Below, piece after piece: positions 20,753-31,556 of a stretch of DNA of 39,378 bases. This DNA is from a virus. A program made the translations under genes and the position numbers. The notes beneath the pieces are model-generated. The model did not search any database, was not told the origin of the DNA, and saw only the letters and a program-made list of their open reading frames with translations. Numbering within the stretch: the stretch's first letter is position 1; the number at the start of each line of letters is the position of its first letter. Location: positions 1 through 39,378 of the IMG/VR virus record IMGVR_UViG_3300032224_000527. The stretch is one strand, 5' to 3'.

Positions 20753-21918
20753 TGGTTAACGAGGCAAATCCAAATGCATACAATAATCCTCGTGTTCGCA
20801 CATGGGGTCCTCCGGGTGGAACTGGTCGCCGTGTTGTAGCAACTGTTCAACCACCAGCACCGACTGGTAGTTATGCTGGTCCATCTTCAAATCAAAATGT
20901 TCAACAGAACATTCGTCAAGCAGAAGCAAACCCAGCACCATATGTTTCAGGTGCAGATTTGGCTAAGCAACAAGAAGAGCAAGCACAACTTATTGCAAAC
21001 ACAGTTCTTGGAACTGAAATGTCGTCTGGTGGACAGAAATACACAACTCCATACCAACAAGCATTAGCCACTATTTATAGCGATGGTAATGGTGGAGGAG
21101 GAAGCGGAGGAATGAAGGCTTCCGACAAACTTGCTTTAGATAAATGGAATGCAGAAAAAGCGCAAAATCAGGCTGTTGCAGAAAAGAATCAACGTACTCT
21201 TCAAGGAATGATTGACCAACTTACGTCAAAGAGTTACCGTGGGAATATTGATGACCTCATTTCTCAAATTGAAGGAATGAATACAACCGGTAAACAAAAC
21301 ATCAATGATGTTTACAATACGGCAATTGGGAATATTGGTGCTGGTTATACAACTGCACAAGATTTGATGAATACTGGTTATGGTGCGTTGCAAGACTATT
21401 TGTCACAAAACCAAAACAATCCATACGCTGGACTTGGTGTGACGATGCCAACGGTTTCCAACCCAATGGAGAACTACTTGAATGCTTATGGTGCAATGTC
21501 TCCTGACATTGCTAACCAGATTCAGGCAGAGCAGATTGCTGGTCAGCAGGGTGCTGGAGCATTCCAGAACCTTATTAACGTACTTGGTGCCAATGCCAAG
21601 TCTAACGACCTCTCACGCCTTGCTGAAGCCAAGATGGCACAAACTATGGGTCTTACTGGTTTGGGTACTCAGAAGGCTGCGTACACATCACAGGCGGCAA
21701 ATGCACAGCAACAGGCTTTGGCTTCGCTTGCACAGCAGATTGCTCAGTCTAAGTTTGAACAAGAACAGGCTGCTGGAAACCGTTACCAGAGCATTTTGGA
21801 TTCAATTATTGGAGCAGGTGGAAGTCTCCCAACAGCACCACCACCGCCTCCACCAACTGGAAAAAATACTAGTTTGAGTCAAGATGTACTCGACCAGTTG
21901 GCTGCACGTACTAGGTAA
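20752..21918 (+). CDS. Internal virion protein candidate, 388 aa
   Basis: The N-terminal 115 residues are Pro/Asn/Gly-rich and probably disordered (TGSYAGPSSNQNVQQN, then GGGGSGGM). Residues 115-350 are helical and rich in Gln, Ala and Asn (e.g. NQIQAEQIAGQQGAGAFQNLINVLGANAKSN), and a PTAPPPPPPTG run precedes a short C-terminal helix. The composition matches ejected or core proteins of short-tailed phages. It lies directly upstream of two more such genes. No lytic or protease motif is seen. Confidence 0.7.
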   Translation: MVNEANPNAYNNPRVRTWGPPGGTGRRVVATVQPPAPTGSYAGPSSNQNVQQNIRQAEANPAPYVSGADLAKQQEEQAQLIANTVLGTEMSSGGQKYTTPYQQALATIYSDGNGGGGSGGMKASDKLALDKWNAEKAQNQAVAEKNQRTLQGMIDQLTSKSYRGNIDDLISQIEGMNTTGKQNINDVYNTAIGNIGAGYTTAQDLMNTGYGALQDYLSQNQNNPYAGLGVTMPTVSNPMENYLNAYGAMSPDIANQIQAEQIAGQQGAGAFQNLINVLGANAKSNDLSRLAEAKMAQTMGLTGLGTQKAAYTSQAANAQQQALASLAQQIAQSKFEQEQAAGNRYQSILDSIIGAGGSLPTAPPPPPPTGKNTSLSQDVLDQLAARTR

Positions 21919-21935
21919 CAAAGGGTTTATACAGT

Positions 21936-23120
21936 ATGAGCATGCAACCCCCTATTGGGCAACCAGATTACAACGCAATGCTTCCTATTCTGGCTACATA
22001 CGCCAACCGCAAAGGCGGTGGCAACTCTGGGGATTTGAGTAACATTCTGAACCCGATGATGGGTTTGTTCTCTAATTCGTACACAGCACCGCAAGTGATG
22101 TCAGATGAGGAAATCCAACGAATCTATGCTCCACAGACTTTGGCTATCCGCAATAGCGATGACCCCATCTCTACGTCAATCCTTGACTATATTGAGCGTG
22201 GCTACCCTGCAATCCAAATCAAAAAGATTCTTAGTGATGGTGTAAATAAGACTGGAACAATCCAGTTGAATGACCCAAGTGAAATCAACATGTACAACAA
22301 GTTGGTTGACGACCTATTTGCTGAAAGCAAATCGGTTGACGAACAACGCTATAAGATTGCAAATGAAGACACCATCTACGAGAAGTATGGTCTGCGTAAT
22401 CCAAACGAAGAGTTTGATGCAAAGAAGTTATTCCCAGAGATATTCACTGGTCTTGAAAATCAAAAACAAACAATCAAGAAAGGTATTGAACCAAAACTTC
22501 AAGCCATTCGTGACAAATTTGCAAAACCAGAAAACAACATGCCACAAGGTCTTCTTAAGTCTGCGACTATTGAAGAGTTCCTAAAAGGAAATGTTGATTT
22601 CAAATTGCCGGGCAATAAGAAACCAACACAACAAGATAAAAACTGGTCAATGGTTCTTGCTAAAAGACTTGATGATTATGTTAAGGGAAATCCAGTACAA
22701 CTTTCAACTACTGGCAAATCGCAGTGGATGGACGATGCTACATTTGCATCAACAGCAAAACAACTTGAAGATGCAACTGGTATTAAAGTCCAACTTCCAA
22801 ATCAGGTTGAAGATATGTCTACCAACAAACAGCGTGGTGTTGGCAAGACAACATCACGTGATGAAGCATTCAAAAAAGCACAAATGAATTATCAGTTGGA
22901 ACTCGCCGGCGCACCTGTGACCGCACACAAAGTTGGAAATACTGGTGGTGCTGTAACTCAAATTCCTGTAGATAATCTTCGTGACCCTGTTCAACAACAG
23001 CAGAAGTTAATTGACCTAGTACAAAAGAAAGTTCAGGAGGGTTTGAAAGCCAGAGGAGAAACGCCATTTAATCAAGACATGCTTAATAGGATTATTCTCA
23101 ACAAAGCAATGGGTGGGTAA
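21936..23120 (+). CDS. Internal virion protein candidate, 394 aa
   Basis: ATG at 21936, with only a weak ribosome site. The sequence is mixed alpha, rich in Lys, Asn, Asp and Gln, with no Cys. It contains EEIQRIYAPQTLAIRNSDDPIS and a C-terminal QQQQKLIDLVQKKVQEGLKARG helix. No enzymatic family recognised. Its stop overlaps the ATG of the giant protein, suggesting both are made together as part of the DNA-ejection apparatus. Confidence 0.7.
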   Translation: MSMQPPIGQPDYNAMLPILATYANRKGGGNSGDLSNILNPMMGLFSNSYTAPQVMSDEEIQRIYAPQTLAIRNSDDPISTSILDYIERGYPAIQIKKILSDGVNKTGTIQLNDPSEINMYNKLVDDLFAESKSVDEQRYKIANEDTIYEKYGLRNPNEEFDAKKLFPEIFTGLENQKQTIKKGIEPKLQAIRDKFAKPENNMPQGLLKSATIEEFLKGNVDFKLPGNKKPTQQDKNWSMVLAKRLDDYVKGNPVQLSTTGKSQWMDDATFASTAKQLEDATGIKVQLPNQVEDMSTNKQRGVGKTTSRDEAFKKAQMNYQLELAGAPVTAHKVGNTGGAVTQIPVDNLRDPVQQQQKLIDLVQKKVQEGLKARGETPFNQDMLNRIILNKAMGG

Positions 23121-26100
23121 TGGCTTCACAGCAAGAACTGCTTTCAGCACTTCAAGGATTAGCACAACAAACTTATGCAACCAAAGCACCGGCACCAGTA
23201 GCCGTTGCTCCAACAACACGCACCGCCTCGCCACCCAAGATGGGTGCGAGTGGTGCTCCAAACCTATTTGACACAATTGTAAAACAGGCGAACACGGTTC
23301 CATTGAGTCCAGTAAGTCAAAAGACTCGTGCTGCTCAGCAGGGTCTAAATACTTATGCACGAAATCAGGGCATGAAGTATCCAAACGTTCTTGATGAAAT
23401 TCAGTCCGCAGCAGCAGGTCAAACAAAACCATCAGGAGCACTTGGTGCTCTTGCACATGTTCTTGATAACCCAATTGCAAAGGTTGTTCTCAAACCGCTT
23501 GAGATTCTTGATACTGGTCGTCGTGCGGTTATCTCAACTGTCCGTGAAGTGGTTGACGTTCTTGACAGTGATGCGAACACAAAGGCAAGTTTGACGGACT
23601 GGTTCAGCCAAACCAAAGACCCAACTTATGGATTTGGTACAGCATTCCCAGTTAAGGGCAACTGGGGTCGTGCTTTAGGTTTGTTTGGTGACTTGGCTCT
23701 TGACCCAATTAACTGGTTGACACTTGGTACATCAATTCCTGAGACACTTGCACTTCGTGCAGGTGAAGGTGCGTTAATGAGAGGTGCTGCACTTGCAGCC
23801 GAAGAAATTGCAGCAATGGGCCCAGAAGCAGTTGCAAAAATGGCGGCAGAAGAAGTTGCACGTAGTGCAGCAAGCAAAGAGGGTGTAAAACTAGCAAAAC
23901 TTCTTGGACAACGACAGAGCGGTCGTGGCTTTGCAACTAACCTTGCCAAACTTGCAGATGGTATGGGTGCATCAGCAGAACTTGTGCAAGACATCGCATT
24001 GCGTGGACGCACTGCTCTTGGTAGAACTGAAGAAGGAATCCAGTTAGCAAAAAGAATTGGATTGCCAGATAGTGGACTTTACGTAATTGGAACAAAGGTT
24101 AAAGTTCCGTTCACAGGACCGGTTGCTGAAATGCTTGAGCGTGGCATTGTGCGTTCACGAATTGGAATAACTGGAAGCCGTGCTGGTGAATGGTTTGCGG
24201 AGAACTTCACCACAAAGGGGACATCTGCTGCACGAAACATGCAACCACTTCGACGTGGTTTGCGTACAGGAAAACTTGTTGTTGATGGCAAGTTGCAGAG
24301 AATGGATGCAGAACTTGCTCGCTATGCAGTACGCATGGAGACAATGGATAATGCGGCTCGTGCATTAGAAAACATTATGATGGATGCATACGCAAAGCGT
24401 GTTGCTCCATTCCTTGAACAAGCAGACGTTAAGGCTGCTGGTCCAGAACTTTACAAGTTCTTGGACACTCCAAAGTTCAAAGAAGATGGAATAACTCTTA
24501 ACTGGGCACGAGAAATGACGCCAACAGAGGAAACTGCGTACAACAAAGTAAAGCAGTTGTTCAAAGACTTCCATACAGAAGTTGAGGCAAAGTATCAATT
24601 GGTTGACCAAGGATTTACCCTCAACGCACACGAAAACTATCTGCCACACATGATGACGGATGAGGCTCGTGATTGGTTGAATAGTCTTACAACTGCTCGT
24701 GCTGAAGAGATTCGTCAGTATTTGAAATTAAATATGACTGACCCTGCATCATCGTTTAAGTCTCGTGGATTGATTGAAGGTGCAAACTTCTTTGGCAAAG
24801 AACTAACAAAAGATGATGTGCTTGGAGGAGTTGAAAGACTCAACCAAATTGCAAACCAAGCAACTGATGGTTTTTCAGGCAAGTTCTTTGAGACAGACAT
24901 TGACAAGATTATGACCAAGTATGGTCAGCATTATGCTCAGCAGTTTGGGACTGCAGAGTTCATGCGTCTTGCTGTTGAGGGTGGAGTGCTTGCTGAAGCA
25001 AAACAAATGGGAACTGTCTCCAAAGAGTGGTTGCGAGAGACTGCTTCTTATGCAAAGAAAGTTGAGCAGGCCATGAAGGCTGCTCACTCGGAGATGCGTA
25101 ATAGTGGTAGTGCTGCGGTCACAGCGTTGCGTGATTACATGACCGTATTGACCAAAGAGGGTGGCTTTGCTGGTGATGAGGTGAAGGCACTTGTTCAAGG
25201 TCTCAGGGAAGTTGGAACACCTGAAGAGATGTTCAAGAAACTTGAGGCTGCACAGAAACTTGTTGCTCGTGCTGCTGAAAAACAGAAGCAAGCATGGTTT
25301 AAGTTTGTGAACGCAAGAGCAGAAAATACAGCAGTTGTTGACATGCTTCAGTCTGTTCTTGACGACCTTGACATTGCTTGGAATGATTTGTCAAAGACTC
25401 TTGATGAGATGGTCATGAACCATCCAAAGATTATTTCTGAATTGGGTGTAACCCTTGACCAACCTGCTGGTCAAGCAATGGTCATGGTTGATGGAAAACT
25501 CAAAACAATTGATAACGCTATCGCAAGTCTTGAACTTAAAGGTCAACGTGCTGCTGAGGCTCTGAAAGAAGCCGAAGACCAGTTTGCAAGAATAACAAGA
25601 CTCGATAACACGCTCAATGGAATTGCTAGTGGACATCTCAGTGTAAATGGTTCTGACGATATTTGGGAAAATATCGTTCAGGCTTTAGCCGAGGAGGATA
25701 TTCACATTCCTCAGTACAAACCAATGACACCAAAAAACATTGGACCTATTTGGACAAAGGAAAGAATTGTCGGAACAGATATGGAAATTGTCAAGGCGAC
25801 AATTGACCCGACCAATAGCATCTCAAACGCTGCTTTGTCACGCCTTACAATTGATGATGTTAGAAACCGTGTAGCGAATGCGGTCACATCAGGAGCATCT
25901 GGCGCAAGTCTGAAAGAACTCCGTGAGGCTGGTGTTTGGTTGATTGTTCGTGATGCAATGAACGACCCAGAGTTTGCTAGGGCTCTTGCCAACGACATCA
26001 AGGGTGCTGGTGCTATGGAAGGTGCAACTCGTTCACGCTATGCAAACTTAGTTGAGTTGCTTCGTCAGGCTGATGCTACAGAAACATTTATGTTCCGTGA

Positions 26101-29100
26101 TTCAGAAAGCAAGTTGGCTAAATCTGTTGCTTCTATAAACGACAACATCTTTAATGCAGAACAAATTATTGCAGATGCTGAAGACACAATCTTAATGAAC
26201 TCTGATGCAGATGGATATTTTGGTTTAGTTCCAATTGAAGCAGTTAATGAACAAATTGATTTGCAAAGAAAGAAAATTGCTGACTGGACTAGAAGGTTGG
26301 AAAAAATAACCAAGGGTCAGAATGAATATGCTGTTGGTGCAATTGAGAATGCAAACAAGATAAACGGTTTCCGTGATGTAGTTGCAGACCTTGGTGCTGG
26401 TATTTCTGAGTACTACTTACACCGTGAGTCGTACAACCAATTGCGCTCATTGCAAGATGCAATGGCGCATGTTGGTCGCATTGTTGACCAGAAGACATAC
26501 AACAAGATTCTTGCTAATGTTGCTAGACCAGAACTTAAAGCAACTATTGAGCATCAAAATGGTTTGATTGAATTACAGGACTTCTTCACAAACCTGCGCA
26601 AGCGTGTTGAGTCAATCCCTGATAGAAAGCCAACCAAACAACAGGTTGAAGCAATCAGGCAAACTCTTCTTGAAGAAGAAGTTTCTTATCCACAACTTAA
26701 AGAATATAAAGTCGGTGAACAAAAAGGTTTTAAGCCAACTGGAAAAATGATTACAGAAAAGGCTGGTGAATGGGGTCCTCGTAAACAAGAATTACTACAA
26801 CGCCAAACAACACGTTCACAGGACATTACTCGTTCAATTACTCTACGTGAAGAATTAGCAAAGATTTTCCGTACACAAAAGGTTGGTAAAGGTTTCCAGA
26901 AAAAGGAAATAACCGATGCTTTGCGTATTCAGGAATTGATACGCAAGCATTTGCCAGAACTTGAAGCAGTTATGTTGCAGGATAAGTTGGGCGATGTTAA
27001 CCGTGTGTTCTATCGCCACCCACAAGCAATGTATCTTGAAGAAGAAGTTCTTAAACTTCTTCGTGAGCGTGGACAAAATCCAGTTTGGGGTAGACCGCTA
27101 ACTCGTCGTGCTCGTGCATTAAAGATGCGTGGTGGAAATGAAATAGATGATTTGACCAGTGGTTTTAGAACAGCATCTGCAAGTTCTGCTGGTCAGTATG
27201 ACAAACTTCGTGGAAACATTGCTGACGCTATTGAACAGTTGAAGAAAGTCGAAGTTCCATATGTTGCGAAGAAGGTAAATCCGGTTCGCAAGAAGATAGA
27301 TGAACTTGAAAAACTTTATAAGCAGATTGTTGCAGAAGTTGAACAAGACCAAAAGATGGCGCTTGATGCAGGTAAGCGTCTCACCGGCAAAGGTGCAATG
27401 AAGGACATCAACAAAGTAATCAATAAATCAATCAGAAATGGTAAAGAGTTTGGTTATTCTGGAATTATTGACTCTGCATTCAATGGCAGTGATAAGCATG
27501 TGACACAACTGTTTGCTGAATTGCTTGGTGGAGATATGTACGAGTACTCAGGTACTCGTGCTGTAAGACAGTATCGAACAATTACTGCTGGTGATTCATA
27601 CTTTGGAACATTGTATGAAAGAAATGCTAGTCGTATTAAGGGTCTGCGTGTATTGACAGAAGAAACCAGTTTGCCGCTTGACAAACTGCTTCAGGGCGTT
27701 GAAGGCCGTTCTGTAAACGGAAGATATATTCCTGGTGCTTGGCTAATGCGCAAGGAGTTGCGTGGCGCAAACTCACTTGCTGACTTCTTAGAAGAATATG
27801 CCAATGAACTGAGTAGGCGTATTGGACTCAAGAAAGACATTAACACGGCTGAGAAAGCATCTCAGCGTGAGTTAATGCGTCTTGAAGGAACAGTTCCAGA
27901 GATTGGACCACCAAAACCAACAAACAAGCCATTCATTTCAACTCTGTCAGAAGATGTTCAAATGGAAATACCAGCGCAGGGCAAGTCAATGCGTACTGTA
28001 ATGCGTGAACAAGTAGAGAATGAAGTAATCAAGACTCAACTTGATGAGTTGGCATCAACTCCAGAATATGGTCGTGCTGCACGTCGTGAAAGCGAGCATC
28101 GATTCTTGAATGTGCTCGCAAAATTTGACGAGGCTACAGCAGAACAGATTGGATTTACTCCAGCAGAGTTTAATGCTTTGTGGAATGACCCACTCAAGCC
28201 TGTTGAAATCAACAGACTTGAATCACAACTCAAGACATTGGAAAAGACGCACACTCGTCTTTCGGCAACAAGAAAGAACTTGTTGGTAAAGCGTGCGGAC
28301 ACAACAGCGATTGACGGTCAGTTGCAAAGGGTTGAAGACCTCTTGCTTGATGTTGAAAAACAAGTTCTTGAGCATCGTTCATCACGTTCTGCTCTTGAAA
28401 AGTTAACTGTAATCCACGACAACTTTGCCGACTTTGCAAGACAGCAAGAGTCTGGTGTTTCTTTTGCATTCAAGTTTAAGACTGGACCTAATGGTCCTGA
28501 GCCTTTGTCGCCAGAAGAAGCATTGCAACAACTTGTTGACCAGTATGGTGTCAAGGCTCTTGAAGAAGATGTAAAAGCACGCACCAACTATTTGCAAAGA
28601 ATACGACTGAAAAGCGATGAATATAAGTTCATGCGTGACTACAAAGAAACTGAAGCAAGACTTAGTGTCAAGATGCAACAGCAATGGGCTAATGAACGCT
28701 CAAACATTGTCAACTTCCAAGACAGAATCCGAATGAAGGTAAGCCAACTCAACGGTCAAAACGTTGAGCAGGCTAAGGCAATATCAGACCTTGAGGCCCA
28801 AATACTTGATGAACTCAATGGAGTAAATATTAAACCTCGTGCCAAGGGTGGTCAGAAACTTGCTGACGAAACATTGCGACTTGCTGAAGATGTTCGTGCA
28901 CGTCCTGCGGATGTCATACCGGGTGAGTTGCTAACTGATGCCCAGATTGAACAGCAACTTGGTGGTCGTGCGCTTGGCAAGGGTGGCAAAGACCAATACT
29001 TTGTTCCTGATACTGGCGCTATTGAGGCTGGTACAACTCCTGCACAACTCGAAATTGCAGGGGAAAAAGCAAAGATTGATGCTATTGCAGAAGAGGTTGC

Positions 29101-31042
29101 AAATCTCAATCTCAAAAAGATTGTGATTGAAAATCGTCAGCAGGAAGTACTTGACTCTCTGAAAAAAATGACAACAGAACAGCGTTCAATCATTGCTCAG
29201 AAGTTGCAAAAATCCCGTGAGTTGGAACAAGCAATGAAGGCTGGAGAAAAACTCCAGACTCAAACTGGACCAAAGACTCTTGCAGGAAAAGCCGCTAAGT
29301 CACGACAGGTTTTGACTGACGCACAAAAGGTAATGAGCGAAGCAGAGGCTGCTTATGACAGCGCAGTCAACTATGCATCATGGGCTCCAGAGGCTCTTGA
29401 AGATGCTCGCAAGGTTGTGAACGACCTCAAGAACATGTCTACAAAGGGAACTCAAGTAAAGAAAACCATTAAGGCTGGAAGCGATGGTTGGATTGCAGAT
29501 GTACAGAATTACATTGAAGAAGCGTCTGCGCTTCTCAATGCAATTGACGGTGAAGATATTCCAAACCACATTCGTGCTGCGGTCACAGACTTCACAACCA
29601 AGCATGCTGAGTACTTAAAGCAAGTACAGCGACTTGGTGATGCGCAGACTGAGAAGTTGTTTGCAGATGGCTTGAAGGGAATGGAATATGCAGGAAGTAT
29701 TGGTAGCAAGATGCCGATTGCTTTGCGTGGTCGTGTTCCAGAATCTGCCTACAACATTGTCCCAATGTTTGATGAGGGCTTTGTTCAGTTGAGCAAGTAC
29801 TTCCCAAACATTGGTGTAAAGAAAGAACTTGAGTCAATTGTTAAGTCCGTTCACAGATTCAACGAACCACAAATTGTTCGTGAGTTTGGAAGATTTACCA
29901 GTAAGTACACAAAGTTCTTTAAGGCTTACGCAACATTGTCGCCGGGCTTCCACGCACGAAACGCAATGTCAAACGCATTCATGATATTTGCAGCAGGTGG
30001 TGAATTGAAGTATATGAATGAAGGTCTTGAGATGAGCAGGTCTTGGCTCAATGCATCGAAGCGTGGACTCAATGTTGAAGAGTGGCTCAAGGAACTTCCA
30101 GTAGAGATGCAAGCAAAAGCAAAGACTGCAATGGATGCATTCATGGCATCTGGTGGTGGTATGTCGTCAGACTTCTTTGACCTTGGTCGTTTGCCTAAGG
30201 GAACAAAGAAATCAAAAGAACTTGGTAAGTGGATTGAAAACCACTCACGCTTTATGCTTGCTTGGGACGGTGTGTCAAAGGGAATGGACATTGATGCAGC
30301 AGCAACTCGTGTTCGTAAGTACTTGATTGACTACGCAGACGTTTCAACTGGAGACCAACTGATGCGTCAGATTGTTCCTTTCTGGATGTGGACAAGTCGC
30401 AACCTTCCGTTGCAACTTGGAAACATGTGGCTCAACCCAAAGGCTTATGCAATCTACAACACAATCAAACGAAACATTCGTGCTGACAAAGAAGGTGATG
30501 TTGTTCCGCAGTGGATGCGTGAAATTGGTGCGTTCAAATTACCATTTGGAAATAATCTTTATGCAACTCCAGACTTTGGATTTAACCGTGTTGGACAACA
30601 GATTCAAGAATTGAGCGACCCACAGCGTCTGCTCTCAAACGTCAACCCATTACTTCGTGTTCCAATCGAGTTGATGGGTGGAAGACAACTTTATAACAAT
30701 CGTCAGTTTTCTAATAAGCCTGTTCAAGTTGGTAATGGTGCTGGAGCAATCTTGCAACCATTCCTTGCAGCAGCAGGTTATGGAGAAACACGAGATGGAA
30801 AACAGTTTGTGAACGACAAAGCATATTATGCAGTTCGCAACTTGATTCCATTCCTTGGAACAGCAGAAAGATTGACTCCATCAATCGATACATATCAGCA
30901 ACGTGGTTATGTAAACCCACTACTTGGATTCCTTGGTGTTCCGGGTCGTCAATTGAAGGAACAAGAAATTCAGTCTGAACTCGCACGACGAAAAGGCGAG
31001 ATAGCAAAAATAACATCACGAGAGAAAGCATTTGGTGAATAA
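23120..31042 (+). CDS. Giant virion / ejection protein, 2640 aa
   Basis: One open frame of 7.9 kb. An N-terminal region (about 95-215) has the style of large polyvalent or ejected phage proteins: VLDNPIAKVVLKPLEILDTGRR-type helix, then KDPTYGFGTAFPVKGNWGRA and GDLALDPINWLTLG. A second landmark, ENYLPHMMTDEARDWL, lies near residue 505. About 650-2200 is mostly long charged helices and coiled coil with many Gln, Lys and Glu. A C-terminal part (about 2270-2560) has LSPGFHARNAMSNAF, PFWMWTSRNLPLQLGN and LLRVPIELMGG, resembling a membrane-associating domain. No lysozyme motif is evident. It is probably ejected with the DNA to form a channel. Confidence in function is moderate, in the gene itself very high. 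Confidence 0.85.
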   Translation: MASQQELLSALQGLAQQTYATKAPAPVAVAPTTRTASPPKMGASGAPNLFDTIVKQANTVPLSPVSQKTRAAQQGLNTYARNQGMKYPNVLDEIQSAAAGQTKPSGALGALAHVLDNPIAKVVLKPLEILDTGRRAVISTVREVVDVLDSDANTKASLTDWFSQTKDPTYGFGTAFPVKGNWGRALGLFGDLALDPINWLTLGTSIPETLALRAGEGALMRGAALAAEEIAAMGPEAVAKMAAEEVARSAASKEGVKLAKLLGQRQSGRGFATNLAKLADGMGASAELVQDIALRGRTALGRTEEGIQLAKRIGLPDSGLYVIGTKVKVPFTGPVAEMLERGIVRSRIGITGSRAGEWFAENFTTKGTSAARNMQPLRRGLRTGKLVVDGKLQRMDAELARYAVRMETMDNAARALENIMMDAYAKRVAPFLEQADVKAAGPELYKFLDTPKFKEDGITLNWAREMTPTEETAYNKVKQLFKDFHTEVEAKYQLVDQGFTLNAHENYLPHMMTDEARDWLNSLTTARAEEIRQYLKLNMTDPASSFKSRGLIEGANFFGKELTKDDVLGGVERLNQIANQATDGFSGKFFETDIDKIMTKYGQHYAQQFGTAEFMRLAVEGGVLAEAKQMGTVSKEWLRETASYAKKVEQAMKAAHSEMRNSGSAAVTALRDYMTVLTKEGGFAGDEVKALVQGLREVGTPEEMFKKLEAAQKLVARAAEKQKQAWFKFVNARAENTAVVDMLQSVLDDLDIAWNDLSKTLDEMVMNHPKIISELGVTLDQPAGQAMVMVDGKLKTIDNAIASLELKGQRAAEALKEAEDQFARITRLDNTLNGIASGHLSVNGSDDIWENIVQALAEEDIHIPQYKPMTPKNIGPIWTKERIVGTDMEIVKATIDPTNSISNAALSRLTIDDVRNRVANAVTSGASGASLKELREAGVWLIVRDAMNDPEFARALANDIKGAGAMEGATRSRYANLVELLRQADATETFMFRDSESKLAKSVASINDNIFNAEQIIADAEDTILMNSDADGYFGLVPIEAVNEQIDLQRKKIADWTRRLEKITKGQNEYAVGAIENANKINGFRDVVADLGAGISEYYLHRESYNQLRSLQDAMAHVGRIVDQKTYNKILANVARPELKATIEHQNGLIELQDFFTNLRKRVESIPDRKPTKQQVEAIRQTLLEEEVSYPQLKEYKVGEQKGFKPTGKMITEKAGEWGPRKQELLQRQTTRSQDITRSITLREELAKIFRTQKVGKGFQKKEITDALRIQELIRKHLPELEAVMLQDKLGDVNRVFYRHPQAMYLEEEVLKLLRERGQNPVWGRPLTRRARALKMRGGNEIDDLTSGFRTASASSAGQYDKLRGNIADAIEQLKKVEVPYVAKKVNPVRKKIDELEKLYKQIVAEVEQDQKMALDAGKRLTGKGAMKDINKVINKSIRNGKEFGYSGIIDSAFNGSDKHVTQLFAELLGGDMYEYSGTRAVRQYRTITAGDSYFGTLYERNASRIKGLRVLTEETSLPLDKLLQGVEGRSVNGRYIPGAWLMRKELRGANSLADFLEEYANELSRRIGLKKDINTAEKASQRELMRLEGTVPEIGPPKPTNKPFISTLSEDVQMEIPAQGKSMRTVMREQVENEVIKTQLDELASTPEYGRAARRESEHRFLNVLAKFDEATAEQIGFTPAEFNALWNDPLKPVEINRLESQLKTLEKTHTRLSATRKNLLVKRADTTAIDGQLQRVEDLLLDVEKQVLEHRSSRSALEKLTVIHDNFADFARQQESGVSFAFKFKTGPNGPEPLSPEEALQQLVDQYGVKALEEDVKARTNYLQRIRLKSDEYKFMRDYKETEARLSVKMQQQWANERSNIVNFQDRIRMKVSQLNGQNVEQAKAISDLEAQILDELNGVNIKPRAKGGQKLADETLRLAEDVRARPADVIPGELLTDAQIEQQLGGRALGKGGKDQYFVPDTGAIEAGTTPAQLEIAGEKAKIDAIAEEVANLNLKKIVIENRQQEVLDSLKKMTTEQRSIIAQKLQKSRELEQAMKAGEKLQTQTGPKTLAGKAAKSRQVLTDAQKVMSEAEAAYDSAVNYASWAPEALEDARKVVNDLKNMSTKGTQVKKTIKAGSDGWIADVQNYIEEASALLNAIDGEDIPNHIRAAVTDFTTKHAEYLKQVQRLGDAQTEKLFADGLKGMEYAGSIGSKMPIALRGRVPESAYNIVPMFDEGFVQLSKYFPNIGVKKELESIVKSVHRFNEPQIVREFGRFTSKYTKFFKAYATLSPGFHARNAMSNAFMIFAAGGELKYMNEGLEMSRSWLNASKRGLNVEEWLKELPVEMQAKAKTAMDAFMASGGGMSSDFFDLGRLPKGTKKSKELGKWIENHSRFMLAWDGVSKGMDIDAAATRVRKYLIDYADVSTGDQLMRQIVPFWMWTSRNLPLQLGNMWLNPKAYAIYNTIKRNIRADKEGDVVPQWMREIGAFKLPFGNNLYATPDFGFNRVGQQIQELSDPQRLLSNVNPLLRVPIELMGGRQLYNNRQFSNKPVQVGNGAGAILQPFLAAAGYGETRDGKQFVNDKAYYAVRNLIPFLGTAERLTPSIDTYQQRGYVNPLLGFLGVPGRQLKEQEIQSELARRKGEIAKITSREKAFGE

Positions 31043-31043
31043 C

Positions 31044-31556
31044 ATGGCAAAGCGCAAATACACAGGCAACAAAGACGGGGAAGCAAAAGGTTTGCGCCCC
31101 GGCATGAAAGTGTTCATTGAGGAAACAATTAAGTTGTCTAATGGTGCGCTCTGGAACAATGGCGACTTCGGTGTACGCCCAATGCGTGGCAAAGAGGCTT
31201 TGTCTGTGCATGCAACAGGTCGTGCAGTTGACTTGTCGTTTAGGCACATGCCACCAAAGAAGGGCATCAAGAACGGTCGCTTAGAAGCAGTAAAGGTGTT
31301 GAAGATTATTGTCGCCAACGCTGATGCGTTGGGCGTAGAAGCAATTTTTGATTACATCGTCAAACCGCACGGACGTGCGTGGATGTGCGACCGTGATGCT
31401 TGGTCAAACTACAAGAAAGAAACTATTCATGGGGGCGGTTCAGGAGACTGGCTCCATTTTGAGATTTCCCCTGAGATGGCGGATAACCCGGCAAAAATGA
31501 AGGAAGCGTTTGCGAATTTGGTGATTCCAGATTTGACTCCTCAGGATTCTGAATAA
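31044..31556 (+). CDS. M15-type (VanY-like) peptidase, likely endolysin, 170 aa
   Basis: Start at ATG 31044, two bases after the giant gene stop. Zinc-site motifs of the M15 / D-Ala-D-Ala peptidase fold are present: S-V-H56-A-T-G-R-A-V-D63 and W-L-H138-F-E140, giving His, Asp, His ligands and a catalytic Glu. The domain fills the whole protein with no signal peptide or wall-binding domain. It would cut peptide cross-bridges of peptidoglycan at lysis, or act in the virion. It ends the rightward block and overlaps the 3' end of an opposed gene by 134 bases. Confidence 0.85.
   Translation: MAKRKYTGNKDGEAKGLRPGMKVFIEETIKLSNGALWNNGDFGVRPMRGKEALSVHATGRAVDLSFRHMPPKKGIKNGRLEAVKVLKIIVANADALGVEAIFDYIVKPHGRAWMCDRDAWSNYKKETIHGGGSGDWLHFEISPEMADNPAKMKEAFANLVIPDLTPQDSE

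Noticed and set aside
23120-31042. Long leftward ORFs inside the giant virion gene
   Set aside because: All lie antisense to a continuous 2640-codon frame with recognisable family landmarks and have no ribosome sites or conserved composition.
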